From the NCBI RefSeq assembly GCF_017352375.1, contig NZ_JAFEVR010000004.1, positions 496,001 through 560,000 of the forward strand: DNA of 64,000 nt. Reading direction: 5' to 3'. The notes under the pieces are model-generated. The model ran no database searches. It had not been told where the DNA came from and saw only the letters and a program-made list of their open reading frames with translations. This stretch comes from Mycolicibacterium sp. S2-37. GTDB taxonomy: Bacteria > Actinomycetota > Actinomycetes > Mycobacteriales > Mycobacteriaceae. Below are positions 17,010-28,075 of the stretch, piece after piece. The position numbers and the translations under genes were made by a program. How positions within the stretch are numbered: the first letter of the stretch is position 1; each line of letters begins with the position of its first letter.

Positions 17010-17594
17010 GTGACCACCGCCGCCGAACCGGCTCAGTTCCGTACTGCGGTGGCGGCGATGAATGCCACCACCGTGCGACCGGAGATCGAGCTGGGCCCGA
17101 TCCGTCCGCCGCAGCGGCTGGCGCCCTACAGCTACGCGCTGGGCGCCGAGGTACGCCATCCCGACACGGTGGTCGTTCCCGAACGCTCCGACGGCGACGC
17201 CTTCGGCCGGCTGATCCTGCTGCACGATCCCGAGGGCGCCGACGCTTGGGACGGCACCATGCGGCTGGTCGCCTACATCCAAGCCGACCTGGATTCCAGT
17301 GAGGCGGTCGACCCGTTGTTGCCGGAGGTCGCCTGGAGCTGGCTGGTCGAGGCACTCGAGAGCAGAGCCGAGCATGTGACGGCGCTGGGTGGCACGGTCA
17401 CCGCGACCACCTCGGTGCGCTACGGCGACATCTCCGGTCCGCCGCGCGCACACCAGCTCGAGCTGCGCGCCTCGTGGACTGCGACCTCGCTCGAGCTCGG
17501 ACCGCATGTGGAGGCGTTCTGTGAGGTGCTCGAGCACGCTGCAGGTCTGCCGCCGGACGGGGTGACCGATCTGAGTTCCCGCAGCCGCGCGTGA
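17010..17594 (+). CDS. DUF3000 family protein (Rv2680-like)
   Basis: 194 residues. The conserved family stretches are RPEIELGPIRPPQRLAPYSYALGAEV near the start and the DAFGRLILLHDPEGADAWDGTMRLVAYIQADLD region. No catalytic motif is visible. The gene is widespread in actinobacteria and is nearly always followed by the RNase D-like gene, as here with a 1-nt gap, so the products may act together in RNA metabolism (inference from context). Start GTG 17010 is chosen over the longer open frame from 16878 by family length and the -10 upstream. Confidence 0.85.
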   Translation: MTTAAEPAQFRTAVAAMNATTVRPEIELGPIRPPQRLAPYSYALGAEVRHPDTVVVPERSDGDAFGRLILLHDPEGADAWDGTMRLVAYIQADLDSSEAVDPLLPEVAWSWLVEALESRAEHVTALGGTVTATTSVRYGDISGPPRAHQLELRASWTATSLELGPHVEAFCEVLEHAAGLPPDGVTDLSSRSRA

Positions 17595-17595
17595 G

Positions 17596-18876
17596 ATGAC
17601 CGACGAGCCCACCACCGACGCCGACAGCGCCGAATTCGACAGCGCCGAACTCGAAGCGCCGCAGGCCACGCCGCTGCTGGCGCCCGCCGACGGGGTGCCG
17701 GAGCTGGCCGTCACCACCGACCAGATCCTGTCCGCGGCCGAACTCCTGGCCTCCGGACATGGCCCGTTCGCCATCGACGCCGAGCGTGCGTCCGGTTTCC
17801 GCTACTCCAACCGCGCATATCTCGTCCAGATCCGGCGCGCCGGCGCGGGCACGGTCCTGATCGATCCGGTCAACCACGGCGAGAGCGCCACCATGGTGAT
17901 GGCGCCGGTGGCCGACGTCCTCGACACAGATGAGTGGGTGCTGCACGCCGCCGATCAGGATCTGCCGTGTCTGGCCGAACTGGGGATGCGCCCACCCGCG
18001 CTGTACGACACCGAACTCGCCGGACGGCTCGCCGGCTTCCAGCGGGTGAACCTGGCCACGATGGTCTCCGAGCTGCTCGGGCTGCAGCTGACGAAGGGCC
18101 ATGGTGCGGCGGACTGGTCGAAGCGTCCGCTGCCCGACGAGTGGCTGAACTATGCCGCCCTCGACGTCGAAGTGCTGCTCGAACTGCGGGACGCCATCGC
18201 CGCAGTGCTCGAGGAACAGGGCAAAACTGACTGGGCCGCACAGGAATTCGAGCACCTCCGAACCTATACCGCGGCGCCGACTCGACGCGACCGGTGGCGC
18301 CGCACATCGGGCATCCACAAGGTGCGCAGTCCGCGCGCGCTGGCGGCGGTCCGCGAACTCTGGCTCACCCGCGACGACATCGCCCGCCGACGCGACATCG
18401 CGCCCGGACGCATCCTGCCCGACGCGGCGATCATCAACGCGGCCACCACCGACCCCGACACCATCGAGAAACTCACCGCACTGCCGGTGTTCGGCGGTTC
18501 CCGACAGCGCCGCAGCGCCCACGTCTGGCTCGAAGCGCTCGACCGCGCCCGCAACAGCGAGGACCCGCCCGAATCGGCCGAGGCGCCCAACGGCCCGCCG
18601 CCGCCGTCGCGCTGGGCCCGCCGCAAACCCGAGGCCGCCGCCCGACTCGAGGCAGCCCGAGCAGGCCTGGCGGCGCTGTCCGAACGGGTGAACGTCCCGG
18701 CGGAGAACCTCGTCACCCCCGAGGTGGTTCGCCGGCTGTGCTGGGACTGGGAACCCGTGGGTGACACGGCGGCGCAGATCGAGGACTTCCTCGTCGAGGC
18801 CGCCGTCCGCCCATGGCAGCGCCAGCTGGTGGTGCCGGTGCTGACCGCTGCGCTCGCCCCCGCCGGCGGTGCCTGA
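17596..18876 (+). CDS. rnd: RNase D-type 3'-5' exoribonuclease with HRDC domain
   Basis: 426 residues. The DEDDy exonuclease core shows Exo I (FAIDAERASGFRY, Asp61/Glu63), Exo II (LHAADQDLPCL, Asp122) and Exo III (YAALDVEVLLEL, Tyr186/Asp190). An HRDC-like helical domain follows at about residues 240-310, and a C-terminal extension after it. RNase D enzymes trim 3' ends of tRNA and other stable RNAs. It starts 1 nt after the DUF3000 stop and corresponds to Rv2681. Confidence 0.92.
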   Translation: MTDEPTTDADSAEFDSAELEAPQATPLLAPADGVPELAVTTDQILSAAELLASGHGPFAIDAERASGFRYSNRAYLVQIRRAGAGTVLIDPVNHGESATMVMAPVADVLDTDEWVLHAADQDLPCLAELGMRPPALYDTELAGRLAGFQRVNLATMVSELLGLQLTKGHGAADWSKRPLPDEWLNYAALDVEVLLELRDAIAAVLEEQGKTDWAAQEFEHLRTYTAAPTRRDRWRRTSGIHKVRSPRALAAVRELWLTRDDIARRRDIAPGRILPDAAIINAATTDPDTIEKLTALPVFGGSRQRRSAHVWLEALDRARNSEDPPESAEAPNGPPPPSRWARRKPEAAARLEAARAGLAALSERVNVPAENLVTPEVVRRLCWDWEPVGDTAAQIEDFLVEAAVRPWQRQLVVPVLTAALAPAGGA

Positions 18877-18920
18877 CCCACCAGCGTTTGAGCTGGTGGC
18901 GATTCGGGAACCGCCCTCAG

Positions 18921-20621
18921 GTGCCTACCGCAGACGCGTCATTCGACACCTCCGACCGCCTGCTCCTCGGCCCAGCGTTACGCCACGTCGGCGAAACCAC
19001 CGCCGTGGTGTGGGTGCAGACCGACAGCCCCGCAATCGTGACCGTATTGGGCTGTGCCGCACCGACTTTTGAGGTCAAAGGCCATCACTACGCGCTGGTC
19101 ACCGTGACCGGACTGGAACCGGACTCCGTGGTCGAGTACCAGGTGTCCATCGACGGCGAACAGGTCTGGCCCCCGGCCGACTGTCCCTTCCCGCCGAGCG
19201 TCATCCGGACCCGAGGACCCCGAATGGCCGACCGGCTGCGTGCGGTGTTCGGATCCTGCCGGTATCCGAAGACCGGGGTTGCCGAGATCGACGACCAACT
19301 GGGCGCGGACGCTCTGGACCGCTACGCCGGCCGGATGGCGCGTCTGCCGTCGGATCAGTGGCCCGACGTGCTGATCCTGCTCGGCGACCAGGTCTACGCC
19401 GACGAACTCACCCCCGAGGCGCGCCGGCATCTCACCGGCCGGCGCCGGGGCCGGGTCAAGCGTGCCCACCGCCCACCCGACGAGGTGGTGTCGTTCGACG
19501 AATACGAGGAGCTGTACCGGCACTCGTGGTCGGACCCGGAGATCCGCTGGATCATGTCGACCGTGCCGACGGCGATGATCTTCGACGACCACGACATCAG
19601 GGACGACTGGAACACCTCCGCGGCCTGGCGGGCCGAGATGAACGCCCAGCCGTGGTGGCGTGACCGGATTCGGGCCGGGTTGTCGTCGTACTGGGTGTAC
19701 CAGCACATGGGCAACCTGAGTCCCCACGAACTCGCCACCGACGAGGATTACCAGCGGATGCAGGCCTCCGACGGTGACTGGTGGCCCGCGCTGGTCGAGA
19801 TGGCCGACCGCGCCGACGCCGAGGTCGATGCCAACAAGGGGGTCCGGTTCTCCTATCGCTGGGACATGGGCCGTAGCAGGTTCCTGATGATGGACAGCCG
19901 CAACGGCCGCATCCTCGACTCCGGCGAACGCATGATGATCGGCGAACGGGAGTTCGCCTGGCTGGAGGAGCAAGCCGAGGACGGTCTCGACCAGGTCGAC
20001 CACCTGGTGCTCGGCTCATCGGTGCCGTGGCTGCTGCCGCCGGTACTGTCGGATCTGCAGACGGTCAACGAGATCTCCGCCGACCGACCGGGCTGGCGGG
20101 GATGGCCCGGCGAGAAGATCCGCCAGACCGCCGACCTCGAACACTGGCCCGCGTTCATCAAGTCGTTCCTGCGACTGACCACGATGATCCGGCGCGCAGC
20201 CACCCGTCCGGGAGGCCCGGCCACGGTCACCGTGCTCTCCGGCGACGTACACCACAGCTACGCGGCGCATGCCACGCTCGACGGCGCGGGTGAGGACGCG
20301 GCCCCGGTACACCAGCTGGTGTGTTCACCGGTGCACAACCACGTCCCCTCGTACGTCAAACCGGCCTTCAAAATCGGGTGGTCGAACCGGATGCGGCCGA
20401 TCGTGCGGCGCTGGGCGCGTCGGCACGGGTCCCCGGAACTGCCGATCAGCTGGGACAACATCGCGGGCCCACTGTTCGGCAACACCATTGCGACGCTGGA
20501 GATCTCGGGTCGCAGCGCGGAGGTCGTGTTCGAACAACCCGTCGGCGAGAACGGCATCGAGGAGGTCGCCCGGGTGCCGCTCGGCCAGCGCCGGACGGCG
20601 GTCAGTCCAGCCGCTCGCTGA
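18921..20621 (+). CDS. PhoD-like alkaline phosphatase/metallophosphoesterase
   Basis: 566 residues. An N-terminal fibronectin-like domain ([22 protein letters not shown]) precedes a metallophosphoesterase domain with [35 protein letters not shown] and [13 protein letters not shown], where the Asp/Asn/His metal ligands lie. PhoD enzymes are phosphodiester/monoester hydrolases often secreted by Tat, but no twin-arginine signal is seen, so this one is probably cytoplasmic. Start GTG 18921 is by family alignment; the frame is open from 18813. The tail overlaps dxs by 20 nt. It appears inserted between rnd and dxs. Confidence 0.85.
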   Translation: MPTADASFDTSDRLLLGPALRHVGETTAVVWVQTDSPAIVTVLGCAAPTFEVKGHHYALVTVTGLEPDSVVEYQVSIDGEQVWPPADCPFPPSVIRTRGPRMADRLRAVFGSCRYPKTGVAEIDDQLGADALDRYAGRMARLPSDQWPDVLILLGDQVYADELTPEARRHLTGRRRGRVKRAHRPPDEVVSFDEYEELYRHSWSDPEIRWIMSTVPTAMIFDDHDIRDDWNTSAAWRAEMNAQPWWRDRIRAGLSSYWVYQHMGNLSPHELATDEDYQRMQASDGDWWPALVEMADRADAEVDANKGVRFSYRWDMGRSRFLMMDSRNGRILDSGERMMIGEREFAWLEEQAEDGLDQVDHLVLGSSVPWLLPPVLSDLQTVNEISADRPGWRGWPGEKIRQTADLEHWPAFIKSFLRLTTMIRRAATRPGGPATVTVLSGDVHHSYAAHATLDGAGEDAAPVHQLVCSPVHNHVPSYVKPAFKIGWSNRMRPIVRRWARRHGSPELPISWDNIAGPLFGNTIATLEISGRSAEVVFEQPVGENGIEEVARVPLGQRRTAVSPAAR

Positions 20622-22527
20622 CCTCATCCTCGCTGCCGGCCTCCGTGGAGGTGGTGCCTTGCGCTGCGATCCACCCGGTGATCTGACGGGCGATATTGCG
20701 GTCGGTGAGGCCGACCTCGGCGAGCACCTCGCCGCGGGAGGCGTGATCGAAGAACTGCTGGGGCAGGCCGAGATCGCGGCACGGCACGTCGACCTCGGCG
20801 CGCCGCAACGCCGCCGACACCGCCGATCCGACGCCACCGTGGGTGCCGTTGTCCTCGAGCGTCACCACCAGCTTGTGCAGGGCGGCGAGTTCGACGATGG
20901 CGCCGGGCACCGGCAGCACCCAGCGCGGGTCGACGACGGTGACGCCGATGCCCTGGTTGCGTAACCGTTCGGCGACCGTCATGGCCATCGCCGCGAACGG
21001 ACCGACCGCGACCAGCAGGACGTCGTCGGACAGCCCGGACTCGGGCTTCGCCAGCACGTCGACCCCGCCGCGGCGTTCGACCGCGTCGATATCAGTGCCG
21101 ACGTCACCTTTGGGGAACCGGATGGCGGTCGGGCCGTCGTTGATGTCGAGTGCCTCGCCGAGCTCCTCGCGCAGCCGGGCACCGTCGCGTGGCGCGGCGA
21201 CCCGCATCCCCGGCACGATGCCCAGGATCGACAGGTCCCACATACCGTTGTGGCTGGCGCCGTCCGGGCCGGTGACGCCCGACCGGTCGAGCACCATGGT
21301 GACCGGCAGCTTGTGCAGCGCGACGTCCATCATCATCTGATCGAACGCGCGGTTGAGGAATGTCGAGTAGATCGCGACGACCGGGTGTAGTCCACCCATG
21401 GCCAGCCCGGCGGCCGACGTCATGGCGTGTTGTTCGGCGATACCGACGTCGAAGAACCGGTCCGGGAAACGGTCGCGGAACGCCGAGAGCCCCGTCGGGC
21501 CGGGCATCGCCGCGGTGATCGCCACGACGTCGCGGCGTTTGGCGCCCGCGGCCAGTAACGCCTCGGTGAACGCCGACGTCCAGCCGGGGCCCGCCACCTT
21601 GGTGGCCACGCCGGTGGCGACGTCGATGACACCGCAGGCGTGCATCTGGTCGGCCTCGTCGTTCTCGGCGGGCGCGTACCCGTTGCCCTTGCGGGTGACC
21701 ACGTGCACGATCACCGGCGCGTTGAAGCCCCGGGCGTGCCGCAGCGCGGACTCGACCGCGTGCTCGTCGTGGCCGTCGATGGGCCCGACGTACTTGAGGC
21801 CGAGGTCGGTGAACATGACCTGCGGCGACAACGCGTCCTTGATGCCTACCTTGACGCTGTGCATGCACTGGTAGCAGAACTCACCGATCATCGGCAGCCC
21901 GCGTACAGCCTTGCGCCCCTCGTCGAGCAGGCGCTCGTATCCGGGCTGCAGCCGCAGCGCCGCGAGGTGATCGGCGAAACCGCCGATTGTGGGCGCATAG
22001 CTGCGGCCGTTGTCGTTGACGACGATGATCACCGGCCGCCGGGCGGCGGCGATGTTGTTCAGCGCCTCCCAGCACATGCCGCCGGTCAGCGCGCCGTCAC
22101 CGACGACGGCGACCACATGCCGATTGCGGTGTCCGGTCAGCTCGAAGGCCTTGGCCAGTCCGTCGGCGTAGGACAGGGCAGAGCTGGCGTGACTGGATTC
22201 GACCCAGTCGTGCTCGCTCTCCGACCGCGACGGATAGCCCGACAGCCCGTCCTTCTTGCGCAACGAGTCGAAATCGTGTGCGCGGCCGGTCAGCATCTTG
22301 TGGACGTAGGACTGGTGGCCGGTGTCGAAGATGATGGGGTCGTGCGGCGAGTCGAAGACCCGGTGCAGCGCGAGCGTCAGCTCCACCACACCCAGGTTGG
22401 GTCCCAGGTGTCCACCGGTCGCCGCGACCTTGTGGATGAGAAACTGACGGATCTCCCCCGCGAGTTCACCCAGCGCAGACTGTGAAAGGTGCTGGAGATC
22501 AGCGGGACCGCGGATCTGTTCGAGCAT
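20602..22527 (-). CDS. dxs: 1-deoxy-D-xylulose-5-phosphate synthase
   Basis: 641 residues. First enzyme of the MEP isoprenoid pathway: condenses pyruvate and glyceraldehyde-3-phosphate with thiamine diphosphate. The TPP/Mg site is [16 protein letters not shown] (residues 143-158). His40 in GGHLGPNLG and His71 in GHQSY are the active-site histidines, and the transketolase middle domain has [17 protein letters not shown]. Full length. The ATG at 22527 lies 6 nt after TAGACT on the minus strand, suggesting a leaderless transcript. Corresponds to Rv2682c (dxs1). Confidence 0.95.
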   Translation of the reverse strand: MLEQIRGPADLQHLSQSALGELAGEIRQFLIHKVAATGGHLGPNLGVVELTLALHRVFDSPHDPIIFDTGHQSYVHKMLTGRAHDFDSLRKKDGLSGYPSRSESEHDWVESSHASSALSYADGLAKAFELTGHRNRHVVAVVGDGALTGGMCWEALNNIAAARRPVIIVVNDNGRSYAPTIGGFADHLAALRLQPGYERLLDEGRKAVRGLPMIGEFCYQCMHSVKVGIKDALSPQVMFTDLGLKYVGPIDGHDEHAVESALRHARGFNAPVIVHVVTRKGNGYAPAENDEADQMHACGVIDVATGVATKVAGPGWTSAFTEALLAAGAKRRDVVAITAAMPGPTGLSAFRDRFPDRFFDVGIAEQHAMTSAAGLAMGGLHPVVAIYSTFLNRAFDQMMMDVALHKLPVTMVLDRSGVTGPDGASHNGMWDLSILGIVPGMRVAAPRDGARLREELGEALDINDGPTAIRFPKGDVGTDIDAVERRGGVDVLAKPESGLSDDVLLVAVGPFAAMAMTVAERLRNQGIGVTVVDPRWVLPVPGAIVELAALHKLVVTLEDNGTHGGVGSAVSAALRRAEVDVPCRDLGLPQQFFDHASRGEVLAEVGLTDRNIARQITGWIAAQGTTSTEAGSEDEVSERLD

Positions 22528-22533
22528 CCGACC

Positions 22534-22539
22534 AGTCTA
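22534..22539 (-). promoter_or_regulatory. -10 element for leaderless dxs
   Basis: On the minus strand TAGACT precedes the dxs ATG by 6 nt, and no ribosome site is seen in the 28-bp gap after nhaA. This fits a leaderless dxs mRNA. Confidence 0.5.
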
Positions 22540-22555
22540 CGCACGGCCCCGGTCG

Positions 22556-23908
22556 TCAGTCCTCTCGAGACTGGTAGACGTCGGGCACACCGTCGCGGTC
22601 CCGGTCGACCGTCTCCTGGGCGCATATGTCCCGGTAGCGACGGTTGCGCGCCCTCAGCAGCACCGCGGCGATCAGGGCGGCCAACAGGGACCCGGTGAGC
22701 ACCCCGACCTTCACGAAATCGTCACGAATCGAGCCCTGACCGTAGGCCAGGTCACCGATCAGCAGGGATACGGTGAACCCGATTCCCGCCAGCATCGCCA
22801 CGCCGAGCACATCGACCCACTGCAGGGCGCTGTCGAGCCTGGCGCGGGTCACCGCGGCCATCACCCGGGTGGTGAGGAAGATCCCGACCGGCTTGCCCAC
22901 GACCAGACCGGCCACGATGCCCATGGTGACGGGGTCGGTCAGCGCCCGGGTGAAGCCCTCGAGCCCGCCGAGGGCCACGCCGGCGGCGAAGAAGGCGAAT
23001 ACCGGCACCGCGAACCCCGCAGACAGCGGTCGTAGGCGGTGTTCGAAGTGTTCGGCGAGCCCAGGGCCGGCGTCCGGCCCCCCGGCAGCCGCGCTGCGCA
23101 CCACCGGCACGGTGAACCCGAGCAGGACTCCGGCCACGGTGGCGTGCACGCCGGACTCGTGCATCAGCACCCAGGTCGCGGACCCGAGTGGGATCAGCAG
23201 CCACCACGACCGGATGCGCTTCTGGACGCAGATCGCGAACAACGTGAGGGGTATCACGACCAGCCCCAGCGCCACCACGTTGATCTTCTCGGTGTAGAAC
23301 ACCGCGATCACCGTCACCGCCAGCAGGTCGTCGACCACGGCGAGGGTCAGCAGGAAGGTCCTTAGCGCCGACGGAAGATGGGTGGAGAGCACCGCAAGGA
23401 CCGCGACCGCGAACGCGATGTCGGTGGCCGTCGGGATCGCCCACCCCTGCACCGCGCCGTCGCCGGCGCGCAGGGTGAAGCCGACGAAGATCAGCGCGGG
23501 CACGACCATCCCCCCGACCGCCGCGGCGATGGGCAGGGCGGCGCGTGCGGGGTCCCGCAGATCCCCCGCCACGAACTCTCGTTTCAGTTCGAGGCCGACC
23601 ACGAAGAAGAAGATCGCCAGCAGGCCGTCGGCCGCCCAGTCGCCGAGCGTGAGGGTCAGGTGCAGGCCGAACGGTTCGCCGCCGACCTCGAGGTCGCGCA
23701 ACGCGAAATAGGCGGCCGACCACGGGGAATTCGCCCAGATCAGGGCGACGGCGGCCGCGACCAGCAGGATGGCGCCGCCGACCGTCTCCTTGCGCAGGAT
23801 CTCCGCCGCCCGGCGGGATTCGGGCCAGGAGCCGCGGGCCAACACGGCTCGGCGGAACGGGGTGGGCTTCACCAAGGTGGCCTCTCGATCGGTCGATTCG
23901 GTCGTCAC
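22556..23908 (-). CDS. nhaA: NhaA-type Na+/H+ antiporter
   Basis: 450 residues and about twelve membrane segments. The functional aspartates are present: Asp193-Asp194 in [10 protein letters not shown] (E. coli Asp163/164) and Asp163 in [13 protein letters not shown] (E. coli Asp133). The amphipathic [18 protein letters not shown] segment is typical. It exchanges two H+ for one Na+ for pH and sodium homeostasis. The GTG at 23908 was chosen because upstream sequence is unlike the family. A short charged tail ([13 protein letters not shown]) follows the last helix. Co-directional with dxs, 28 bp away. Confidence 0.93.
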   Translation of the reverse strand: MTTESTDREATLVKPTPFRRAVLARGSWPESRRAAEILRKETVGGAILLVAAAVALIWANSPWSAAYFALRDLEVGGEPFGLHLTLTLGDWAADGLLAIFFFVVGLELKREFVAGDLRDPARAALPIAAAVGGMVVPALIFVGFTLRAGDGAVQGWAIPTATDIAFAVAVLAVLSTHLPSALRTFLLTLAVVDDLLAVTVIAVFYTEKINVVALGLVVIPLTLFAICVQKRIRSWWLLIPLGSATWVLMHESGVHATVAGVLLGFTVPVVRSAAAGGPDAGPGLAEHFEHRLRPLSAGFAVPVFAFFAAGVALGGLEGFTRALTDPVTMGIVAGLVVGKPVGIFLTTRVMAAVTRARLDSALQWVDVLGVAMLAGIGFTVSLLIGDLAYGQGSIRDDFVKVGVLTGSLLAALIAAVLLRARNRRYRDICAQETVDRDRDGVPDVYQSRED

Positions 23909-24099
23909 AGGGCCATCGCCCCGGCCGACCAGACTTCCCGGCACACCCCTGAGCCCCACCCTATCGGGCCGGGCGCTCACCAGGCACGAGGAGGCAGTCC
24001 GCGTCTGGTGCGGGGGCCGCCGGCGGAGTAGCGTCTCGGTGCAGGTGAGCCGGGAAGCCTGGTCGGCAGTCATTCGTCCGACTCGTGAAAGGCTCTCCT

Positions 24100-25023
24100 G
24101 TGCAAGATAACTCGCACGCGTTCACGCGCTCCCACACCGCTTCGGCCATCCACGCCGACAGGTTGACCAAGCGATTCGGTTCACTGGTCGCCGTCGACGA
24201 TCTTCATCTCACCGTCAGCGCGGGTGAGGTCTTCGGCTTCCTCGGGCCGAACGGAGCCGGGAAATCCACGACCATCCGGATGCTCCTGGGGCTTATCCGC
24301 CCGACGTCCGGTCGTGCGACCATCTTCGGCTGCGACGCCTCAGACGTGCGCCGCGCACACCGTAAGCTGGCGTATGTCCCCGCCGACGTCGCGCTGTGGC
24401 CGACACTCACCGGTGCCGAGACCCTCGAACTGCTCGGCAATATCGGACCGGGGGTGGACACCGGATACCGCACCCAACTGGTATGCCGGTTCAACCTCGA
24501 CCTCGACCGTCTCGGTAAGGCCTATTCCACGGGCAACCGGCAGAAGGTCGCGTTGGTGGCAGCCTTCTCCACCCGGGCTCCCCTGCTCGTGCTCGACGAA
24601 CCGACCAGCGGGCTCGATCCGCTGATGGAACGTGAATTCCGTCGATGCGTCGATGAGGCACGCGACCGTGGACAGACGGTGTTCCTCAGTTCCCATCAGC
24701 TCGCCGAGGTGGAGGCGGTCTGCGATCGAGTCGCGATTCTGCGCGCCGGCCGACTCGTGGAGATCGACACGATCGCCGACTTGCGCCGGCTGCGCCGCAC
24801 CGCGGTGGAAGTGACCTACCGGGGTATCGAACCGGCACTGGACAACGTCCCCGGTGTGTCCGACGTGGTGCGATTGCCCGGCGACCGGTTGCGCTTCAGC
24901 CTGACGGGCGCCCCCGCCGGGGCGCTCAGCGCACTTGGTGCCGCGGACGTCACGACAGTGACCATGCACGAGCCGACCCTCGAGGAGATCTTCCTCGACT
25001 ACTACGGAGAGGTGGCGAGGTGA
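24100..25023 (+). CDS. ABC exporter ATP-binding protein
   Basis: 307 residues. Walker [10 protein letters not shown] (about residues 49-57), signature [15 protein letters not shown] (an LSGGQ variant common in actinobacterial drug exporters), Walker [14 protein letters not shown] and the switch histidine in [13 protein letters not shown] 24100 is preferred because AAAGG lies 7 nt upstream; GTG 24085 is the alternative. It overlaps the permease gene by 4 nt (GTGA). Substrate unknown; the pair resembles the Streptomyces-type polyketide-antibiotic exporter family. Confidence 0.9.
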   Translation: MQDNSHAFTRSHTASAIHADRLTKRFGSLVAVDDLHLTVSAGEVFGFLGPNGAGKSTTIRMLLGLIRPTSGRATIFGCDASDVRRAHRKLAYVPADVALWPTLTGAETLELLGNIGPGVDTGYRTQLVCRFNLDLDRLGKAYSTGNRQKVALVAAFSTRAPLLVLDEPTSGLDPLMEREFRRCVDEARDRGQTVFLSSHQLAEVEAVCDRVAILRAGRLVEIDTIADLRRLRRTAVEVTYRGIEPALDNVPGVSDVVRLPGDRLRFSLTGAPAGALSALGAADVTTVTMHEPTLEEIFLDYYGEVAR

Positions 25024-26609
25024 CCGCCGCGGCCCGCGCAACGGGGTGGCTCGCGGTGCGTCAGGTCCGCCGTGGCGCGGTGATCGTGACCGCGGTCTGC
25101 GCGGGAATGTCGGCGCTCGTCGCCGCCCAGTACCGGTCGACGTTTTCCGGAGAGATGAGTCAGGGCGCGGTGGCCGCGCTCGCCGAGAACCCCGCGATCC
25201 GCGTGCTGTTCGGACCCGCGGTGGCCCTCGACGATCCAGGCGGGTTCACCGTGTGGCGTACCGGCACACCGGTGATGGTCCTGGCCGGCGTCTGGCTCAT
25301 GCTGGCCGCCATTCGCATCACGCGCGGCGAGGAGGACGCAGGCCGCTGGGACCTGTTGCTGGCTGGGCGGGCCCGGGCCGTCGACGTCCTGGTGCGGTGC
25401 GCGGTCGTGATCACCGGCACGGCGTTGTTGATCAGTGCGGGGATCGGGTTGGCGATGGTTGCTGCCGGCACCGACGTGACCGGGGCGGTGGTGTACGCGC
25501 TCGGCGCGCTCGGCGTGACGGCCACATTCGGTGCGATGGGTCTGCTGTCTGCCCAGGTGATGCCGAGCAGATCGTCTGCGGTGGGCCTCGGCGCCGGCGT
25601 TCTCGGTGCTGCACTGCTGCTGCGGATGCTGGCCGACGGCATCGGTGCGCTGGCGTTCGCGGCATGGTCGACTCCGTTCGGCCTCGTCGGGCGCGCGGCG
25701 CCGTACGCGCAGAACAGGCCGTTGCCCCTGGCGGTGCTCATGGTTTTCGCCGTGGTGATCACCGCCACCGCCGTGGCGGCCGCACGCGGTCGCGATGTGG
25801 GTGGCGGCTGGGTGTCGGTGCGCGGCCGTCGGGCGCCGCGCACCCGTCTGCTGCGGTCGGTGGGCTCGTTCGGGGTCCGACGAGCGCTGCGGCCGACGCT
25901 GGGCTGGCTCGCCGCGGTCGGCACCTACTTCCTCATCGTCGGTGCGACGATCGCCTCGATCCTTGACTTCTTCGCGCAGAACCCGCGCTTCGGTGATCTC
26001 GCCGCGGGAGCGGGCTTCAGCGGGCTCGACACGGCTGCCGGATTCGCCGCAGCACTGTTCAGCCTGCTGGTGATTCCCACGGGTCTCTACGCGGCGACGC
26101 GCCTGGCGGCCCTGGTCGCCGACGAACGCGCACAGCGCTGGACGACCGTGTTCGCCGCGCCGGTGTCCCGTCCGGGCCTGCTCGGTGCCGAGGTCGCCGT
26201 GACGGTGGCCGGCGTGCTCGCACTGCATCTGGCTGCAGCGGTGGCGATGTGGGCGGGTGCGTTGCTCACCGGAGCGCCGCTGGGCCTTTCGGAGGCGCTC
26301 GCGGGTGCACTGAACACTGCACCGGTGGCCTGGCTTGCGCTCGGCGCCGCAGCGCTGGCGGTCGGCTGGCTGCACACGTCGGTGACGGCTGTTGGTGCCC
26401 TACCGGTCGTCGGCGGGTTCCTGCTCACCGTGCTCACCGACAGCATCGCAGCGCCGCAGTGGATGTCGGAGCTGTCGCCCTTCGCTCACGTGGCGGCGAC
26501 GCCCGCGGCACCGCCCGACTGGTCGGCGATCGCGGTGTTCGCCGTGATCGGTGGCGCAGCCACCCTTGCCGGCGTGGCCGGTTACCGGCGACGCGACCTG
26601 GCGACCTGA
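25020..26609 (+). CDS. ABC exporter permease, large two-half type
   Basis: 529 residues with about twelve membrane segments in two six-helix halves. Each half carries the intracellular RITRGEEDAGRWDLLLAGRAR-like coupling motif (second copy ALVADERAQRWTTVFAAPVSR). This internal duplication is typical of the actinobacterial exporter permeases annotated as exporters of polyketide antibiotics. It works with the ATPase encoded immediately upstream. It ends 12 bp from the convergent second ABC system. Confidence 0.88.
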   Translation: MTAAARATGWLAVRQVRRGAVIVTAVCAGMSALVAAQYRSTFSGEMSQGAVAALAENPAIRVLFGPAVALDDPGGFTVWRTGTPVMVLAGVWLMLAAIRITRGEEDAGRWDLLLAGRARAVDVLVRCAVVITGTALLISAGIGLAMVAAGTDVTGAVVYALGALGVTATFGAMGLLSAQVMPSRSSAVGLGAGVLGAALLLRMLADGIGALAFAAWSTPFGLVGRAAPYAQNRPLPLAVLMVFAVVITATAVAAARGRDVGGGWVSVRGRRAPRTRLLRSVGSFGVRRALRPTLGWLAAVGTYFLIVGATIASILDFFAQNPRFGDLAAGAGFSGLDTAAGFAAALFSLLVIPTGLYAATRLAALVADERAQRWTTVFAAPVSRPGLLGAEVAVTVAGVLALHLAAAVAMWAGALLTGAPLGLSEALAGALNTAPVAWLALGAAALAVGWLHTSVTAVGALPVVGGFLLTVLTDSIAAPQWMSELSPFAHVAATPAAPPDWSAIAVFAVIGGAATLAGVAGYRRRDLAT

Positions 26610-26621
26610 CCAGACTCGACG

Positions 26622-27368
26622 TCACGTGGTCCTGGCTTGGAAGCGGCGGAACAACGGCCACGCGAGGAGGAGATGGTAGGCCACTCCGACCACCAGGTAA
26701 GGCCACCAGATGCCGTGGTCGGCGGCCACCCAGTACGCCTTGGCCGCCCAGAACGGGGGCAGTATCCCGAAGGCCAGGTCCCAGGGCGGTGCGACGAACC
26801 AGGGCAGGCAGGGTAGCCCGGCGATCAACATGCCCAGGCCGCGTACGGCGGCCAGACCCTGAATCTTGTTGCCCGCCAACGCCACGATGAGCAGCAGCGT
26901 CACCACCGCCGACAGCCCCGCGAGCAGACCGATCGGAACGAGCGCGCCGATCAGGCCCGGGTCCAGGATCCCGCTGAACGCCAGCGTGGTGACCACGTAG
27001 ACCGCGGTCACCCCCACCACCGTGGCGGCGCGGTAGCCGAAGAAGACCGACATGCGCACCGGGGTGACACGCAGGGCAGCCAGTGTGCCGGCGTCGATCT
27101 CGTCGAGTACCAGGAACGCCGCCAGGGCGCCCGCGATGATGATGCTGGTCAGCAGCAGGAAACCCGTCAGGATGAGCGGGTAGTAGGGCACCAGGTCGAA
27201 CCCGTTGCGTTCGGCGAGCATCCGGGTGACCCGCGGTGTCAGCACGGCGACGGCCGTGGTCCAGATGATCGGTGCCAGCACCAGCATCACCAGCAGCGGG
27301 TCACGGTAGGCGCCGCGAAGATCGTTGTGGCCGAACGCCTTCCACGCCCTGATCACGGAGGTGGCCAT
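26622..27368 (-). CDS. ABC-2 type permease (Rv2686c-like)
   Basis: 248 residues with six predicted membrane segments. The segment LVLDEIDAGTLAALRVTPVRM is the cytoplasmic coupling helix of ABC-2 exporters. By gene order (permease, permease, ATPase) and position it matches Rv2686c of the M. tuberculosis operon reported to export fluoroquinolones. The ATG at 27368 shares its A with the stop of the upstream permease (TGATG), so translation is coupled; a GTG one codon earlier is possible. Confidence 0.87.
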   Translation of the reverse strand: MATSVIRAWKAFGHNDLRGAYRDPLLVMLVLAPIIWTTAVAVLTPRVTRMLAERNGFDLVPYYPLILTGFLLLTSIIIAGALAAFLVLDEIDAGTLAALRVTPVRMSVFFGYRAATVVGVTAVYVVTTLAFSGILDPGLIGALVPIGLLAGLSAVVTLLLIVALAGNKIQGLAAVRGLGMLIAGLPCLPWFVAPPWDLAFGILPPFWAAKAYWVAADHGIWWPYLVVGVAYHLLLAWPLFRRFQARTT

Positions 27369-28075
27369 CACACACCCGCCTTCTGCACGACGTGACGCAC
27401 GAACATCGACTTGGCCACCCACAGCAGCACCGGCAGGCACACCAGCGGGTAGCCGACGGCGTAGATCAGCTGCCATGCGGCCGGATCCACCTGCCCGAAT
27501 GCGGTGCCGAGCAACATCAGCGGCCCCTGTGTGGGGATGAGGTACAGCACCGGGTTGGGCCACAGCCCCGAGTAGTGCAGCACGGGCAGGTTCAGCACCG
27601 CGATGGGCAGCGTCGCGGTCAGGAACCAGTCACTGACCGAGGCGAAGGGTAGCGACGTGATGAACCCGGTGAGCAGCATCAGCAGGGTCCCGAGGACGAC
27701 CCCGGCGACCATCGGTACCGGTCGGTAGTGGACACCGTGCGCGACGGTGACGACGATCAGCGCAACGGTCACGGAGAGTCCGCAGAGCACAACCAGTTTC
27801 GCGGTGAGGTACTCCCGGAAGCGCAGCGGTGTGGAGAGCAGGGCGCTGAGCGTCCGCTCCTGCTTCTCGAAGAACACCGACCCGCCGATGAAGAAGAACC
27901 CGATGATCGCGATGTCGCCGAGCAGCACGTAGGGTTCGGCCGCCCGGCGTAGCCCCACCGGCATCGGCAGCAACACCACCAGCCAGATCAATCCGGAGAA
28001 CAGCGCCGCGTGCAGGAAGCGCTGACGGTTCTGCAGGACCAGTTCGGTGCGCAGCGCGCAGACCATCCGCCTCAT
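27368..28075 (-). CDS. ABC-2 type permease (Rv2687c-like)
   Basis: 235 residues and six membrane segments. The coupling region SVFFEKQERTLSALLSTPLRFREYL marks it as an ABC-2 permease. It forms a heteromeric channel with the product of the following gene (inference from the two-permease operon). The start overlaps the ATPase stop by 4 nt (ATGA), and a second in-frame ATG lies three codons in. Counterpart of Rv2687c. Confidence 0.87.
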   Translation of the reverse strand: MRRMVCALRTELVLQNRQRFLHAALFSGLIWLVVLLPMPVGLRRAAEPYVLLGDIAIIGFFFIGGSVFFEKQERTLSALLSTPLRFREYLTAKLVVLCGLSVTVALIVVTVAHGVHYRPVPMVAGVVLGTLLMLLTGFITSLPFASVSDWFLTATLPIAVLNLPVLHYSGLWPNPVLYLIPTQGPLMLLGTAFGQVDPAAWQLIYAVGYPLVCLPVLLWVAKSMFVRHVVQKAGV

